Source of the DNA: Amanita rubescens
Taxonomy: Eukaryota; Basidiomycota; Agaricomycetes; Agaricales; Amanitaceae
Assembly: GCA_015039365.1 (NCBI GenBank)
Contig: WION01000031.1
Location: forward strand, 186,001-250,000
DNA length: 64,000 nt
Direction of reading: 5' to 3'
Under the pieces are notes generated by a model. It saw nothing but the letters and a program-made list of their open reading frames with translations. It searched no databases and was not told the origin of the DNA. This document shows, in pieces, positions 45,601-56,910 of the stretch. Position 1 is the stretch's first letter; every line of letters starts with the position of its first letter. Position numbers and translations under genes: made by a program.

Positions 45601-46630
45601 CATTCAGCAAACTCAATGATGAAGAAGAATACTCATCAATATTTCTTCTCATGTAGTTCTCAGCAGCATTTTTGAATAATTCTTGTGGTATATTGGCATG
45701 GTTTATGAAAGCAAATATCCTCAAGAGCTTGATGGCACTTTGTGCTTCAACAGATTCCTGAAAACTAGCCATCTCCTCCATTTTTTTCAAGGAGATGTCC
45801 CATGTCCCATATGTAGATGTCCCATAATCTGCAGCACCCTCAAATCCTGGAGTATCCCTCATTAACTTGTCCTTGTATCTTGTGTACAATTCCAAATAAT
45901 CATTAATGCTGCAACCACAGGAATGCATATATGCTCCTGCTTGGTCAATGGCAAGAGGGATTCCATCCAATTGTGACACAAGCTGCTGGGCTAGATCATA
46001 GATATCATCATCTGCTGTGTCATCAAGCATGGCTGACTTCAAAAGCAAGGAAATAGCATCTTCATCTTCCATCCCATCAATCTCCATTGAGTTCAATGCA
46101 GACCTCTTCAACCCAATATTCCTACTTGTTATCATAATGTTTCCTCCATTTCCTGGTGGGAGGAAGTTCCCAACTACTGAGTAATGTTCATCTGCTCCAT
46201 CATACACCATCAAAAAGTTGGGCCTTTGAGAAATCCAATCAAGAGCAGACCTGGCTGAGGGTCTACCATCTGGTGAAGTACTGTAGGTTGAAGATATTTG
46301 TGTGAGTACAATTTCAACAGTTTTCTCTGAAGAAGCATCAATCCAGAATATGTCAGAGAACCTTGAATACATCAGTTATTTTGGATTACTATGCTAATGT
46401 ATACATAAAATACTCACAAATCAGTATTTTCTTCAATGAATTTAAGGCAAATCTGAGTCTTGCCAATGCCACCTAAACCATGCAATAAGAAAATCTTCCT
46501 TTGTCCTTGTTGGGAGGTAAAATAGTCCTTCAGCTTTTGCAAGTACTTATCTTGGCCTGTAAAGAAAGCACTAGAATGTTTAATAGGAGGTAGAGGAGGT
46601 AGATCAATGTTAGAAGGGTCTGGAAGATAG
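42665..46630 (-). CDS. NLR (STAND) protein: NB-ARC plus 19 TPR repeats
   Basis: This is a fungal NOD-like receptor type protein. The first recognisable exon (about 46419-46630) has the P-loop LHGLGGIGKTQIC. The main exon (42665 to about 46366, 1230 codons without a break) has FWIDASS, Walker B FLMVYDGADE, MITSRN and DGIPLAIDQAGAYM, a winged-helix-like stretch, then 19 TPR units of 42 residues (consensus KLGSDHPDTLTSMANLASTY then QGRWDEAEKL), many nearly identical. A donor at the end of the TPR exon (GTAAAT) could lead to extra exons at about 42512-42619 (LKPLDQLEIQQAEEQ) and 42278-42380, so the stop at 42665 may not be the real end. The 5' exon is not resolved; SADPPQVLNTSILPGYQ at about 46680-46780 may belong to it. 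Expected role: nonself recognition, by analogy. Confidence 0.8.
42700..45190 (-). repeat. Array of 126-bp TPR-coding units
   Basis: Nineteen units of 42 codons are repeated in tandem without interruption. Most of the central units differ at only a few positions, at both DNA and protein level; the first and last units are more diverged. Variable positions cluster at the same places in each unit (for example after ASTY and at the NARK/NAFK end). Confidence 0.85.
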
Positions 46631-46639
46631 TAGTTGATC

Positions 46640-46966
46640 TATGAGTCTTCATTATTGACAAGATCCAGGTGAAAAAATGCTAAAATGTAATGCCTCTATG
46701 AATTGGCCATCCATAACAACAACATTCTGGTATCCAGGAAGGATACTGGTATTCAATACCTGAGGTGGATCTGCTGACATGGCAATCAAACTCAATGAAA
46801 GAATCATATGTTGAGAATTATGCTTGGAATAGACCAAAATGAGGTTACCTTCGGATGCTGTGATGAATGATGTGGCTATATGGCAGTCGAGAAGAAAGGA
46901 AGTGATGTAACATGTCACATGGAACTTCGTGGAAAAGGTCTTCGGTTCAGCGGAATGTAGATACAA
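46640..46966 (-). other. Possible 5' exon of the NB-ARC-TPR gene
   Basis: A minus-strand frame reads ...SADPPQVLNTSILPGYQNVV and ends GSCQ before a stop. Its position 5' of the P-loop exon and its location inside the CpG-poor DNA at the left part fit a first exon, but no clear donor joins it to the next exon. Confidence 0.3.
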
Positions 46967-48690
46967 AAACTCTAATCAACAAACAAATCGCATATGAAAT
47001 AAATTGGAGGTGCTTCTGTGGGCAAGTTAGAGCCTTGACACTGTCGTGCTTCGTGGATACTCAGGATTTCGGCATGTAGCGGGTGTGAGCGATGCCGTGT
47101 CACGGCATTGTGACACTTCCATCATTTGCGTGGTTCTTCAACATCGGCGACGGGCGCCCCCTCAGTTGGTCTTGAAAGCGATTATGGTCGTCAAGGGTTG
47201 AGTGTGAGTGGGTTCAAGTCGGAGATGTATAGCTGTTGGATGCATGTGGAGAACAAGCTCAGAGGTTCGTTGAGCCTCAGCACTCAACTCGCGACTCTGG
47301 AAGGTTGACTGTATTGTTCAGGAAAGACATCGAAGACCGAAGGACCACAAGACGATCTAATACGCACCCCTGTCAATGTCAGTACCGGAGTATCAGTGGT
47401 GTATATTGGTTGAAATTCAAACACTTCAGGTCGTAAGTCCACATTTGCCGTTACTGTCTCTCTCCAGCTGCACACTCATGTACTTTATCTTAGCCACCCC
47501 CACACCTTTCGCCGTCTCACGTCCATTGCGCTTCCGGGACAGTCCTTAGTTCTTTCCTGCACTTAAGCCGCCCATTTTAAATGCCTTCGACTTGCATTTT
47601 TTCCCACTGTTTCCTCCGTTCATCGCCTGGTTCGCACCCGCACGTGCGTCTACAGCCTCAACACTTCTCCCATTTTGTTATCTACTAACTATATACGCAT
47701 CCTTTAGACTGCGACGAGCAGGTCGCTGGCGGGAATATGCGCAGCAACCAGCAGGGCATGCATCTTTTTGGAGCGGTTTATGGCAGCGTGAATCGGCCTC
47801 CACCGCAAGAAACATCTGCTGATTCCTTCCCTTCCCCGCGCCCTCAAATCACCCAAACACGCAAAGCATTCCTCCACCAAGACGCGCCTCGCACGTGGCC
47901 AGCGTCGCAGTCAAGGCGGGAGAGGAAACGGGGAGGGAGATGGTGGGGTTGGAAAGAAGTCAACATCGAGTGTGTCACTTTACCGGCTGGCATCACGTAT
48001 TTCGTCATGGCTTGGGCAGAGCAGTTGCACCGAGAATGGATATAATACAGTAACGTACAGTACTATGGTAGCGTACATGAAATGCAAGGATAGTACACAA
48101 AGTGGGTCCTGGCCATGATTGATATGGGTATATACGAGTATGGATATGGTCGTCGCGGGTGCACCCAAAGCCACGGAGGTGGTAGGCGATGCTGGTGATC
48201 GAAGCATACCGCGACTTGAAGAGGTGGGCCAAGAAAGAGGTAACTGACGATGGAATAGTTGATGACCTTCGCCCTTGCCCTCGCTTTCATTTCCCTCTCC
48301 CCCGTCAGCATCATGATTTGTTCATGCCACGCTTTCGTCATCGTGATGATGGGAAACATGACGGACAGCGGCGGTGGAGGAGACGAGGTAGATACCGCAT
48401 TTCGGCGCTTGCTGAATGAAGAAACAAATCAGCCGACCTTCTATTTCCCTTTGCTGAAAACCTCTAACTTACCGGATATTAGTCTCTGCCTTTCCACCTT
48501 CGTCTTCTATTCGTTTCTGGGCAACAGGTGCACCAAGACAGGCTCCTCCTAAGCATACACCCAAAATCCTTCATCCGCATACACTGCTCGGTCACGAACC
48601 CTCAGGGTTCTTTTGTGATGTTCAAAGTGAAAGTGCCGCTCCCTGGGCATACTAGTCTGTTTAACGAGCGTTTTGGCACGGGTATGATGA
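46967..48690. other. Accessory intergenic region, no supported gene
   Basis: This 1.7-kb stretch has normal CpG content. Frames at 47592-48045 (+) and 48005-48552 (both strands) are open but none has a recognisable domain. A minus-strand chain with an intron GTAAGTTAGAGG...CATTCAG at about 48415-48483 is plausible as a gene remnant (KRRNAVSTSSPPPPLSVM). Confidence 0.35.
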
Positions 48691-48852
48691 AACTTTGAGG
48701 ATTATGTCGTGCTATATTGTAGAGGGGGTGCTTAGAAAGGGACGGAGCGATGTCGTACAGGACGTAATGGCCAGGTGGCGGAAGAACGGGAGAAAGATGC
48801 AGAAAGATTCAAGAAAGCGTTGCGAAATGCCCATCGGAAAGCGGTGCGCCCC

Positions 48853-49560
48853 TCAAATGGTTCCTACTCGTCCAATTATCTCTCTTCCCGAGTCCCGTTT
48901 CTCCCCATCAAACTGTCTCGATGTTGACAGACGACGTAACCGCTGCTCACCCCGGTTCAGATCCGTTGTAGAAGCAGTGGGCCGGAGAATCAAGGTAGGT
49001 GTGATCCAGCAACGATTTTGATCTTGGGGGTGCATTGGTTTTTCCTGCGGGGCCAGCCCTTCCTCGTCGTCGACATCAAAGATGGGCGACGTCACCGACA
49101 GCTCCGGTGGTTTACACACTTCCAGTGGCGGGATCGCAGGAATATTAGAAGGCCCATCTGACGAGGGGACCGTATGGTTCACGGCGATTTTTGCCTGCGC
49201 TTTTGTGTTTGAGAGTGGACCTGTATTTAAACTGCGACTCGGGGCTCGAGCACTGGGGTACCGTGAAAAGAGGACGAAGGACATGGAACACGATGTGAGG
49301 GTGAGATTATATTGTAGTTGCTGCAGTGCAGTGTCGCGTTTGCCCGCCCCTTGAATGAGCAACAGACCAGCCTTTGTGAGGACGGCCACCAATTGTGGGT
49401 CCATGAAAGACGGCGCAGGATGGGCACCCCACGTGAAAAGTTCCGCCCTGAGGTGGGTGAGGGTTTGGAGGGTTTGAAGGGGCTCCCGTGATGGGGTGCT
49501 GTTGCAGAAGAAAGCGACGTGATGGTCGATACGGTTGTTGTGGTTGCGGTGAAGGTAGCT
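48853..49560 (-). pseudogene. Coding-like minus-strand segment, unassigned, probably a remnant
   Basis: One minus-strand frame is protein-like over about 230 codons: RIDHHVAFFCNSTPSREPLQ, TLTHLRAELFTWGAHPAPSF, MDPQLVAVLTKAGLLLIQGA, then a Ser/Pro/Asp-rich part with SPIFDVDDEEGLAPQEKP, ending before 48853. Upstream of about 49560 and downstream of 48853 the coding character is lost. I do not recognise the family. It may be one large exon of a gene with unresolved ends or the remains of a gene. Confidence 0.4.
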
Positions 49561-50229
49561 GAAGAAGGACGCAGCTAGCAGCTTTACCTCCTTTTCTCCC
49601 CACCGTCTGAGTTATCGTGCTAGAACACTTCGTCGTCATCAATGACCAACGCGTCACTGAGGATCGATCGGAGGCGTCGCGCTCACGTCCAGCAATACCT
49701 GCAGGTCGACATTCCGGGCTGGCAATTAGGAGTATTAGAAGGCGGACGACGGGGGAAGGGGGTCCGATGCGGCGGTGTCGGCTGCACAGTGCGGATGAGT
49801 TGAACGATGAAGCGTACACGCGAGTACTCAAGCTCAAGCTGCAAGCAAGCCACGGCGTCTGGCCGGGAACCTCCGGATCTGCCCGCTATTCAACTACTAC
49901 GTTTATACGCTCAACGTTCAACCTGACGTACAACATAAGATAGCCACGAAATGCTTTCACTATCCGAATTCGATTGTGCGAGGCAAGTCAAGGCGAGCTC
50001 CGACTCACCGCTATTGTCAAAACGCTGAGCGCTGAGCGGCCAAAGTGTGGATGCCAACTACAACCAAAAGGCTCCTGTCACCAATCAGATACTAGGACTA
50101 ACTAGTATCCAATCAATTTTCAACGAAGCTCGAATTGCGTCAGCGATCAGTTATTGCACCCGAATTTCAACGCACAGCTTTTTCCAAGCGTTTCAACACA
50201 TCCCTCGAGTCGAGAACTTCGGTATATCC
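49561..50229. other. Intergenic region upstream of F-box paralogue 2
   Basis: No gene is supported here. The last about 90 bp match the relic at 36922. Confidence 0.4.
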
Positions 50230-51935
50230 ATGAAATTCAGATTCCCTGGCAAAAAACGCAATGCCATCGCTGTGGGCGCGGCTATACCTGAGCAACGCAT
50301 GCTCACCTTCATGGACCTTCCAGTCGAGATACATCAATCCATCGTTACCGAGGTATGCGTGCTAGTGTTCTGTAGCCTCGGCACCCTATTGATCGTTTAT
50401 ATTCTCGTAGTTCATAAAGGATTTACGCACGACTTTTGATGAAATTAAAGCTCTCCGCCTTGTCTGCAGACGGTTCGACGCAATTGTTAAGCCCAGGGTG
50501 TATTCTTCCCGTATCAAACCATTCGGTAGTAGAGAATCGTGGCCCAACGTGCGTCAACTCCTGACTCTCTTGTCTTCAAAACCGAACGAACAATTGAATG
50601 TGACGACGACGCTTTTCATTCGGTCTTGGTTCTGGCTTAGTAATGGAGGGAGTGTTATCGTACCCTTTCGTGAAGTACACTTCATTGACTACATATTTCT
50701 GAATGCCGCGAGCCTCATTTATATCTATATCGTCATCCCCATCATGTTCCCGGGGGCACTGTCCAGAAGGGCGCTTAGTGAAGCCCTGTGTACTTTTGCG
50801 AAACTCAGGCTTTATGTGCCTTACAAGCTCAAGTTCAACTTGCCCAATCTTTCCTGTATTGTGTACGTTGTGCGTTATATTTCATCAGAAAATTGGCTGA
50901 TTCTTTCTTAGATGGAACGTGGATCTCAATGATCCGAAGTGGATAATCTCTCGCACAGCTAAAATACTCCGACAATTGCCTCGGCTCAGCGAACTTTTCC
51001 TTGGTATGGACGAAGCCTTGGAGGAGTTCAACCACCTCGTCAAGTGCTTCTCCAAGCTGCACAATTTGCGCAAGCTTGGGTTCAGATTTCGTCACGATTT
51101 TCCCCAACCAAACTGGTTATACACGCCTTCGGACCGCAACTTTAACCTTCCCCGAATTAATAAAGTGGGGAAGATCATTGCGGCAAATTCCAACTTAACG
51201 CATCTAGAAGTGACACATTCTCGGGCGGACCTTGGCAAAAACATTGATCTTGCGCAAATGCTTGCATATGTACCTGCCGATCACCCCTTAAAGCTGGAGC
51301 ACGTTTGCCTTTCTCATTCTTTTCGCAACTTGGCAGCTCTTGCACCTCATATCCGCTCTTTGACATCCATCGATCTCGCTGACCCTCGTGTTTTGAACGA
51401 GCTGCTGAGACAAGGCGTATTTCCCCCGACCATAACGTTAAAGGAAATAGACCAGCATACAATTGAATATCTCGACCATCATCCTCAAATTATCAGCCTA
51501 GTAACGATATTCTGTTCCCGCCATGACCCATTCGGTTCTACCATACTAAGAATCCTGTCTCGGCACTCCAAAACCTTAACACACCTTGGCGTTTCCTTTC
51601 ACATTTTATGCGATCAAACGGAAAACGAGCTGGCGTTTCTTCAATGCACAAATCTTAAGCAGCTGGCTCTTTATCAATCTGAATGTAGTAGTATCGTCAA
51701 GCAGGCGGCGGTAGGTTTGGACCGTAGTGTAGATTCTTACACATGCTAAAGATGATTTCAACAGGAAACGTTATTGTCGGTCATTGCGCAACTTCCGGAT
51801 TCACTTACGCTCGTGGTCGATGAAACTTGGGTTTGCAAATCGTGGACTAGGTTCTGTAGCGGGTCTCAGAATCCGTTTTTACGCAACTTAGCAAGCCGTA
51901 TTGTATACGAGCCCAGGTCACTTGTGTATACTTAA
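50230..51935 (+). CDS. F-box protein, paralogue 2
   Basis: This is a paralogue of the gene at 39979 with the same four-exon layout. It starts MKFRFPGKKRNAIAVGAAIP (ATG 50230-50232) and the F-box-like FMDLPVEIHQSIVTE. Introns lie at about 50353-50410, 50863-50911 and 51714-51765. Leucine-rich parts include CFSKLHNLRKLGFRFRHD, NSNLTHLEVTHS, PLKLEHVCLSHSFRN and TLTHLGVSFHILCDQTENEL. After the last intron the C-terminus reads ETLLSVIAQLPDSLTLVVDE and ends EPRSLVYT before TAA at 51933-51935. The frame is intact after splicing. The pair flanks the NB-ARC-TPR locus. Confidence 0.75.
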
Positions 51936-52169
51936 AGTTGGGGTAAACACTGAGTCGAGGATGGTACGCTTGTTTGTTGTCTTCTCGCTACGTGACGCGG
52001 GATCCACTCACGCGATAGAGCGCTGTATGAATGTATGAAGTAAATGGTCCATTCTCATTCTTCCATCATAGTATAGACTCGTGGTTTCAGCACGCGAAAA
52101 AGTTATAAATTGATTGCAATTGCTTTATCTTTATGAATAATATACCCATGGCCACGCTGTCGGTCCTCG
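51936..52169. other. Intergenic, nothing recognised
   Basis: This short gap lies between the F-box gene and the next deubiquitinase fragment. Confidence 0.35.
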
Positions 52170-52530
52170 CTAATACGAGATTTCTGTGTATAAGGAACTC
52201 TCAACGTCGTCCTAAACTTACCTGGAAACATTTTCTGGTATAGGTCTCTCAACGCTTGAAATCTGTCGCTGGTTATAAGCATGCGAATTAACTTGGATGA
52301 ATGAAGACTCACCGTGTACATATCAGCCGTCCAATTCCGCTTTCCGATTTCTTGCAAGCCTGGTCTCCGGCGCGAGCGCTTCCTTCTGCTCGGCAGCCCT
52401 TGAGCACCATGGTGCGAACTACAACTGTTGACGCCTTCTCGACAACGCCAGCTCCTCTTCCAGCGTCTGCAAGAGACCTTCTACGTCTTCTTGATTGCCT
52501 ACAGAACCGGGGTCAAGAAGTCATTCTCAA
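52170..52530 (-). pseudogene. UBP3/USP10 deubiquitinase fragment B
   Basis: This is the same part of the gene as fragment A at 38715: LQEIGKRNWTADMYTV and PGKFRTTLRVPY on the minus strand, with the QEDAEEFL-equivalent at about 52470-52530. The frame is broken and the rest of the gene is missing. It resembles fragment A more than the large wreck does, so A and B probably derive from one copy. Confidence 0.65.
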
Positions 52531-52600
52531 CGTCAGTGATTTCTCGCCTTCCGGACTCTCTTACACTTGTGGTCAATGAGCCCTGGGTTTGTGTGATTGA
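52531..52600 (+). pseudogene. F-box 3' exon scrap fused to the deubiquitinase fragment
   Basis: CAGTGATTTCTCGCCTTCCGGACTCTCTTAC followed by the TGGTCAATGA equivalent matches the last exon of F-box paralogue 1 (about 41537-41590). It directly abuts fragment B, so two unrelated gene pieces have been joined. Confidence 0.7.
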
Positions 52601-52649
52601 TCTCGGGATCTACGAGTTCATGAAAACCATGACGCTGGGAGCTGTATGC

Positions 52650-53480
52650 TTTGGGTGAAATTTTGTCGCAAATGCAGACTCTGTCGTGCGGAGATTTCCG
52701 TATCGTGGAAATGTGACCTGCAATTGTGACACACGAGGCATCCGTCTTGATTTTGCACTACCACAGCCACCGACCCTCGATAATATGAATCATCCTATCA
52801 GGTTCAAGGATAGTACATTCAATGAAGTTCATGGTAGCTATGTGTGTCATCCAATCTGATGCCAATCACATCACACTGACAACTGATATAACTTAGACAC
52901 AGAATACCATTCAAGTCACAAATGGTATGTGATAGTTTTTGTCACTGAAACTCATGTCTCAAATGTTACATTTAGTAAATAAGGAAGAGCTTCTTGGTTT
53001 GTTATTTAGCGGTCAACCTAAGATGCCTGACATATCCCTACTGCAGAAAAGTTCAAAAAGTGGTTGGCTGTACCTGACCCATCAATCAACCATAACATTG
53101 CTAGAGAGAAGCACCATGAAGGCACTTGTCAGTGGCTCCTAGATGACAAGAGATATATTTCCTGGAAAGAACAATCTAACTCTTTCATGTGGATCAATGG
53201 CATATGTGAGCAACATCTTTAAATGGTTTATTCTTAGTGACTCAATGATTGGTAGCTGGTTGTGGGAAGACTCTCATTTGGTGAATATTCTTTTTGGTGC
53301 TTTGTGCTGCTCAGCTAAGAGAAGAACAGCTCCACCATCATTGAGGACATCAAAGACATTGCTCAAGATCATCCTGGGACTGGTTTGGCCTATTTCTATT
53401 TTGACATCAATGACAAAATGAAGCAGACATCCAGAAGCCTTCTTTCTTCTCTAGTCCTGAGTTTGACAGCAAAGTCCAAG
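52650..53480 (+). repeat. Segmental duplication, copy 1 (NACHT gene 5' part)
   Basis: This matches 63165 to the right edge of the window with small differences, covering the upstream flank, the first NACHT exons and their introns. Confidence 0.85.
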
Positions 53481-56400
53481 GATTTTTTGCTGTTGGAAAA
53501 GCTTTATGACAAGCATGACCAGCTTCATAAGCCAACAAAGTCTGAACTTCTTCATCTGCTTATGAAGCTTTTGCAACTCTTCCAGCAAGCTTACATTGTT
53601 ATTGATGCTCTGGATGAATGTGATGATTATTACCAGTTATTTGTCCAAGTGGTCAAAATCATTTATGAATGGCAATTGCCACATTTTCACCTTCTGGTGA
53701 GCAGCAGAAGAGAGCAGCACATCATCACCTCTATGGGAGAATGTGGCCCAGCTGAAATATGTCTGTCTGCAGAATTGGTTGAGAGAGATGTGATATCCTA
53801 TATTTGTTCAGTTGTTAAAGAAGACCATAGGCTGAAGAGGTGGAGTGACATTGTACAACAAGATATAAAGAATGCACTTATTAGTAGTGCAAATGGAATG
53901 TATGTTTGATCACATTTTTAACTATCCAGAGGCACTTAAAGTGGCTGAGCAGGTTCCGCTGGGTTGCATGCCAAGTTGAAGAGCTGAAGTACTGCCAAAG
54001 TGAAGCTGTGCTTATACAAACATTGAAGTCTCTTCCAAAAGACCTTGAAACCACCTATGATCAAATACTTCAAAGGATTCATGAAAAGGAGATGTCATCT
54101 GCAAAAGTCATTCTACTGTGGTTAGCATTGGGCATGAGACCTTTCACACAAGAGCAACTAGCCATTGTGGTGACATTTGATCCCCTTAATAACACATTTG
54201 ATTCCAGGTTGGGATTGCCATGTCCTGATGATGTTTTACAAGTGTGTTCCAGCCTCATAATGAAGACCAGTTACAACACAGTCAAACTGGCTCATGCAAC
54301 TGTGAGGGAGTACTTGATTAACAAGCCAGAGAAAATTGGATTGTCTGGTTTAGAAGCAGGTCATGCTTCCATTGCTCATTTCTGCTTAAGTTATCTTCTG
54401 TACAGTGGGTGGAAAACAGAGAAAAATGAATTTCCACTTCTGCAGTACTCAGCACAACTTTGGCCAGACCACTACAAGCTTAGCAGCAAGGATGAAACCC
54501 TGCAGAAGACTGTAATAATGTTTTTTCAGTCAGAGAACGAGACTTTTAACAAGTGGATAGAGATTTATCATGGTACTTGGGAAATCACAGGACATTACTC
54601 CCATATCTCACCACTCCACTATGCTGTATTACTTGGACTGGGGGACATTGTGGAACACTTAGTCAAAGGGAATGATTCCATTCCTACATACAGTGGAATC
54701 ATTCAAATTGCTGCAAAGCATGGATATGTTGATATTATCAAAATGCTGTTGGACAAGGGTGTAAATGTGAATGCACAGGGTGAACATTTTGGCAATGCAC
54801 TACAGGCTGCAATACGTGGAAATCATGTTGAAATGGTCAGGCTTCTGGTGAATGAAGGTGCAGATGTCAATGCACAGGTTGGCAAATATGGAAGTGGATT
54901 ATATCAGGCATCACTACAAGGGCATGCTAAAATTGTTAGGCTTTTATTAGAAAAATCAGCAAATGCCAATGCCAAAGGTAGAGAATATGGGAATGCATTG
55001 CAAGCTGCATCATATCAGGGTCATATTGAGATTGTAAAACTTCTCCTGAAGAAAGGAGCAGATGTGAATGCACAGGGTGGAAAACACAGTAACCCATTGC
55101 AAGCTGCATTGGCAATGGGTCATGCAACTATTGCAAAGCTTCTTTTGGACACAGGGGCAAATGCCAATGCACTAGGTGGATTTTATAGAAATTATAATAT
55201 TGCTGGACTCCTTTTGGGAAAAGGAGTAGATGTGAATTCACAGGATGGGGAATATGGCTATACATTGCAAGCTGCATCATACAAGGGTCATGCTGAAATT
55301 GTCAGCCTGCTGTTGGACAAAGGAGCCAATGTGAATGCACCAGGTAGAGAATATGGCAATGCATTGCAAGCTGCATCAAACAAGGGTCATGCAAAAATTG
55401 TCAGTCTTCTGTTAGATAAAGGAGCAAATGTGAATGCACAGGGTGGAGAATATGGCAATGCATTGCAATCTGCATCACAAAATGGTCATGCTAAAACTGT
55501 CAGCCTTCTGCTACATAAAGGAGCAGATGTGAATGCACAGGGTGGATTCTATGGCAATGCATTGCAAGCTGCAGTATACAATGGTCACACTGAAATTGTG
55601 AGGCTTCTGTTGGATAAAGGAGATGTGGATGTACAGGGTGGAAGATATGGCAGTGCATTGCAGGTTGCATCAGACAAGGGTCATGCTGAGATTGTCAAGC
55701 TTCTATTAAATAAAGGAACAAATGTGAATGCACAGGGTGGAGGATATGGCAATGCATTGCAAGCTGCATCATATAAGGGCTATGCTAAAATTGTCATCCT
55801 TCTGTTGGATAAAGGAGCCAATGTGAACACACAAGGTGGAGAATATGGCAATGCATTGCAATCTGCATCATACAATGGTCATGCAAAGATTGTCAGTCTT
55901 CTGCTGGAAGAACAAGCATGTGTGAATGCACAGGGTGGAAGATATGGCAATGCATTGCAAGCTGCATCATACAAGGGTCATGCTAAAATTGTCAGGCTTC
56001 TGTTAGATAAAGGAGCCAATGTGAATGCAGAGGGTGGAGAATATGGCAATGCCTTGCAAGCTGCATCACATGAGGGTCATGCTGGAATCATCAGGCTTCT
56101 GTTGGATAAAGGAGCAGATGTGAATGCACAGGGTGGAAAATATGGCAATGCATTGCAAGCCACATCATCTGAGGGTCATGCTGAAATTGTCAGGCTTCTG
56201 TTGGATGAAGGGGCAGATGTGAATGGATTGGATGGAAAATATGGCAATGCATTGCAAGCTGCATCACACAAGGGTCATGCTGAGATTGCCAGGCTTCTGT
56301 TGGATAAAGGAGCCAATGTGAATGCACAAGGTGGACTCTATGGCAATGCATTGCAAGCTGCATTATGCAATGGTAATGCTGAACTCATCAGGCTTCTATT

Positions 56401-56875
56401 AGATAAAGGGGCAGATGTGAATGCACAGGGTGGATTCTATGGCAATATATTGCAAGCTGCATCATGCAATGGTAATGTTGAAATTGCCAGGCTTCTGTTG
56501 GATGAAGGAGCAGATGTGAATGCACAAGGTGGATTCTATGGCAATGCATTGCAAGCTGCATCATGCAATGGCAATGCTGAACTTGTCAGGCTTCTGTTGG
56601 ATAAAGGAGCAGATGTGAATGCACAGGGTGGAGAATATGGCAATGCATTGCAAGGTGCATCACACAGGGGATGTCCTGAAATTGTTGGACTTCTGTTGGA
56701 TAAAAGAGCAAACGTGAATGCACAGGGTGGGCCCTATGGAAATGCATTGCAAGCTGCATTACACATGAGTTATAATGTTGAAGCTGCATCTGGGTCATAT
56801 GTGGATTATGCTGGAATTGTCAGACTTCTGTTGGATAAAGGAGCAAATGAGGATTTGCAGTGTGAGGAGTTCTAA
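53047..56875 (+). CDS. NLR (STAND) protein: NACHT plus about 22 ankyrin repeats
   Basis: The first exon I can place starts after an acceptor (CTACTGCAG) with EKFKKWLAVPDPSINHNIAR. The P-loop GISGCGKT is split by a 50-nt intron (53206-53255); a second intron (53281-53329) follows, giving ICSTIIEDIKDI and GTGLAYFYFDINDK. Walker B is AYIVIDALDECDD, with LLVSSRRE after it. A third intron (53900-53952) joins ANGM to FRWVACQVEELKYCQSEA. Then comes the usual YDQILQRIHEKE/VKLAHATVREYL part and about 22 ankyrin repeats of 33 residues (consensus GNALQAASYKGHAEIVRLLL then DKGANVNAQGG). The stop is TAA at 56873-56875. The 5' exon (start codon) is not resolved. This domain order is that of fungal nonself-recognition receptors. 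Confidence 0.8.
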
Positions 56876-56910
56876 TGCAATGCATTGCAAGCTGGATTAT
56901 CCTTGAATGG
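54700..56910 (+). repeat. Array of 99-bp ankyrin-coding units
   Basis: About 22 tandem units of 33 codons, most highly alike. One unit near 55180 has lost about 10 codons, one near 55620 has lost one codon, and one near 56760 carries an insertion. After the stop codon a further start of a unit (AATGCATTGCAAGCTGGATTA) is still visible. Confidence 0.85.

Larger units (their letters stand above)
41688..46850. other. CpG-depleted island 1 (NB-ARC-TPR locus)
   Basis: Reading by eye I find only four CG dinucleotides in about 5.16 kb (near 44333, 44567, 44910 and 45351), while both flanks are rich in CG. TG and CA are abundant. The left edge falls at the end of the F-box gene and the right edge about 220 bp beyond the P-loop exon of the NLR gene. 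Confidence 0.8.

Noticed and set aside
41688..46850. Classical RIP (C-to-T in CpA) as cause of the CpG-poor islands
   Set aside because: The loss is in CG, CA is abundant, and reading frames are intact; classical Neurospora RIP would remove CA and create stops.
47592..48552. Candidate genes with 75-102 codon frames
   Set aside because: Overlapping frames on both strands compete, none is recognisable, and no consistent exon chain could be built.
54936..56798. Minus-strand open frames inside the ankyrin array
   Set aside because: They are reverse-strand shadows of the 99-bp units.
42700..56910. Repeat arrays as possible CRISPR or satellite
   Set aside because: Units are contiguous, in frame and code for TPR or ankyrin folds; there are no spacers and the genome is eukaryotic.
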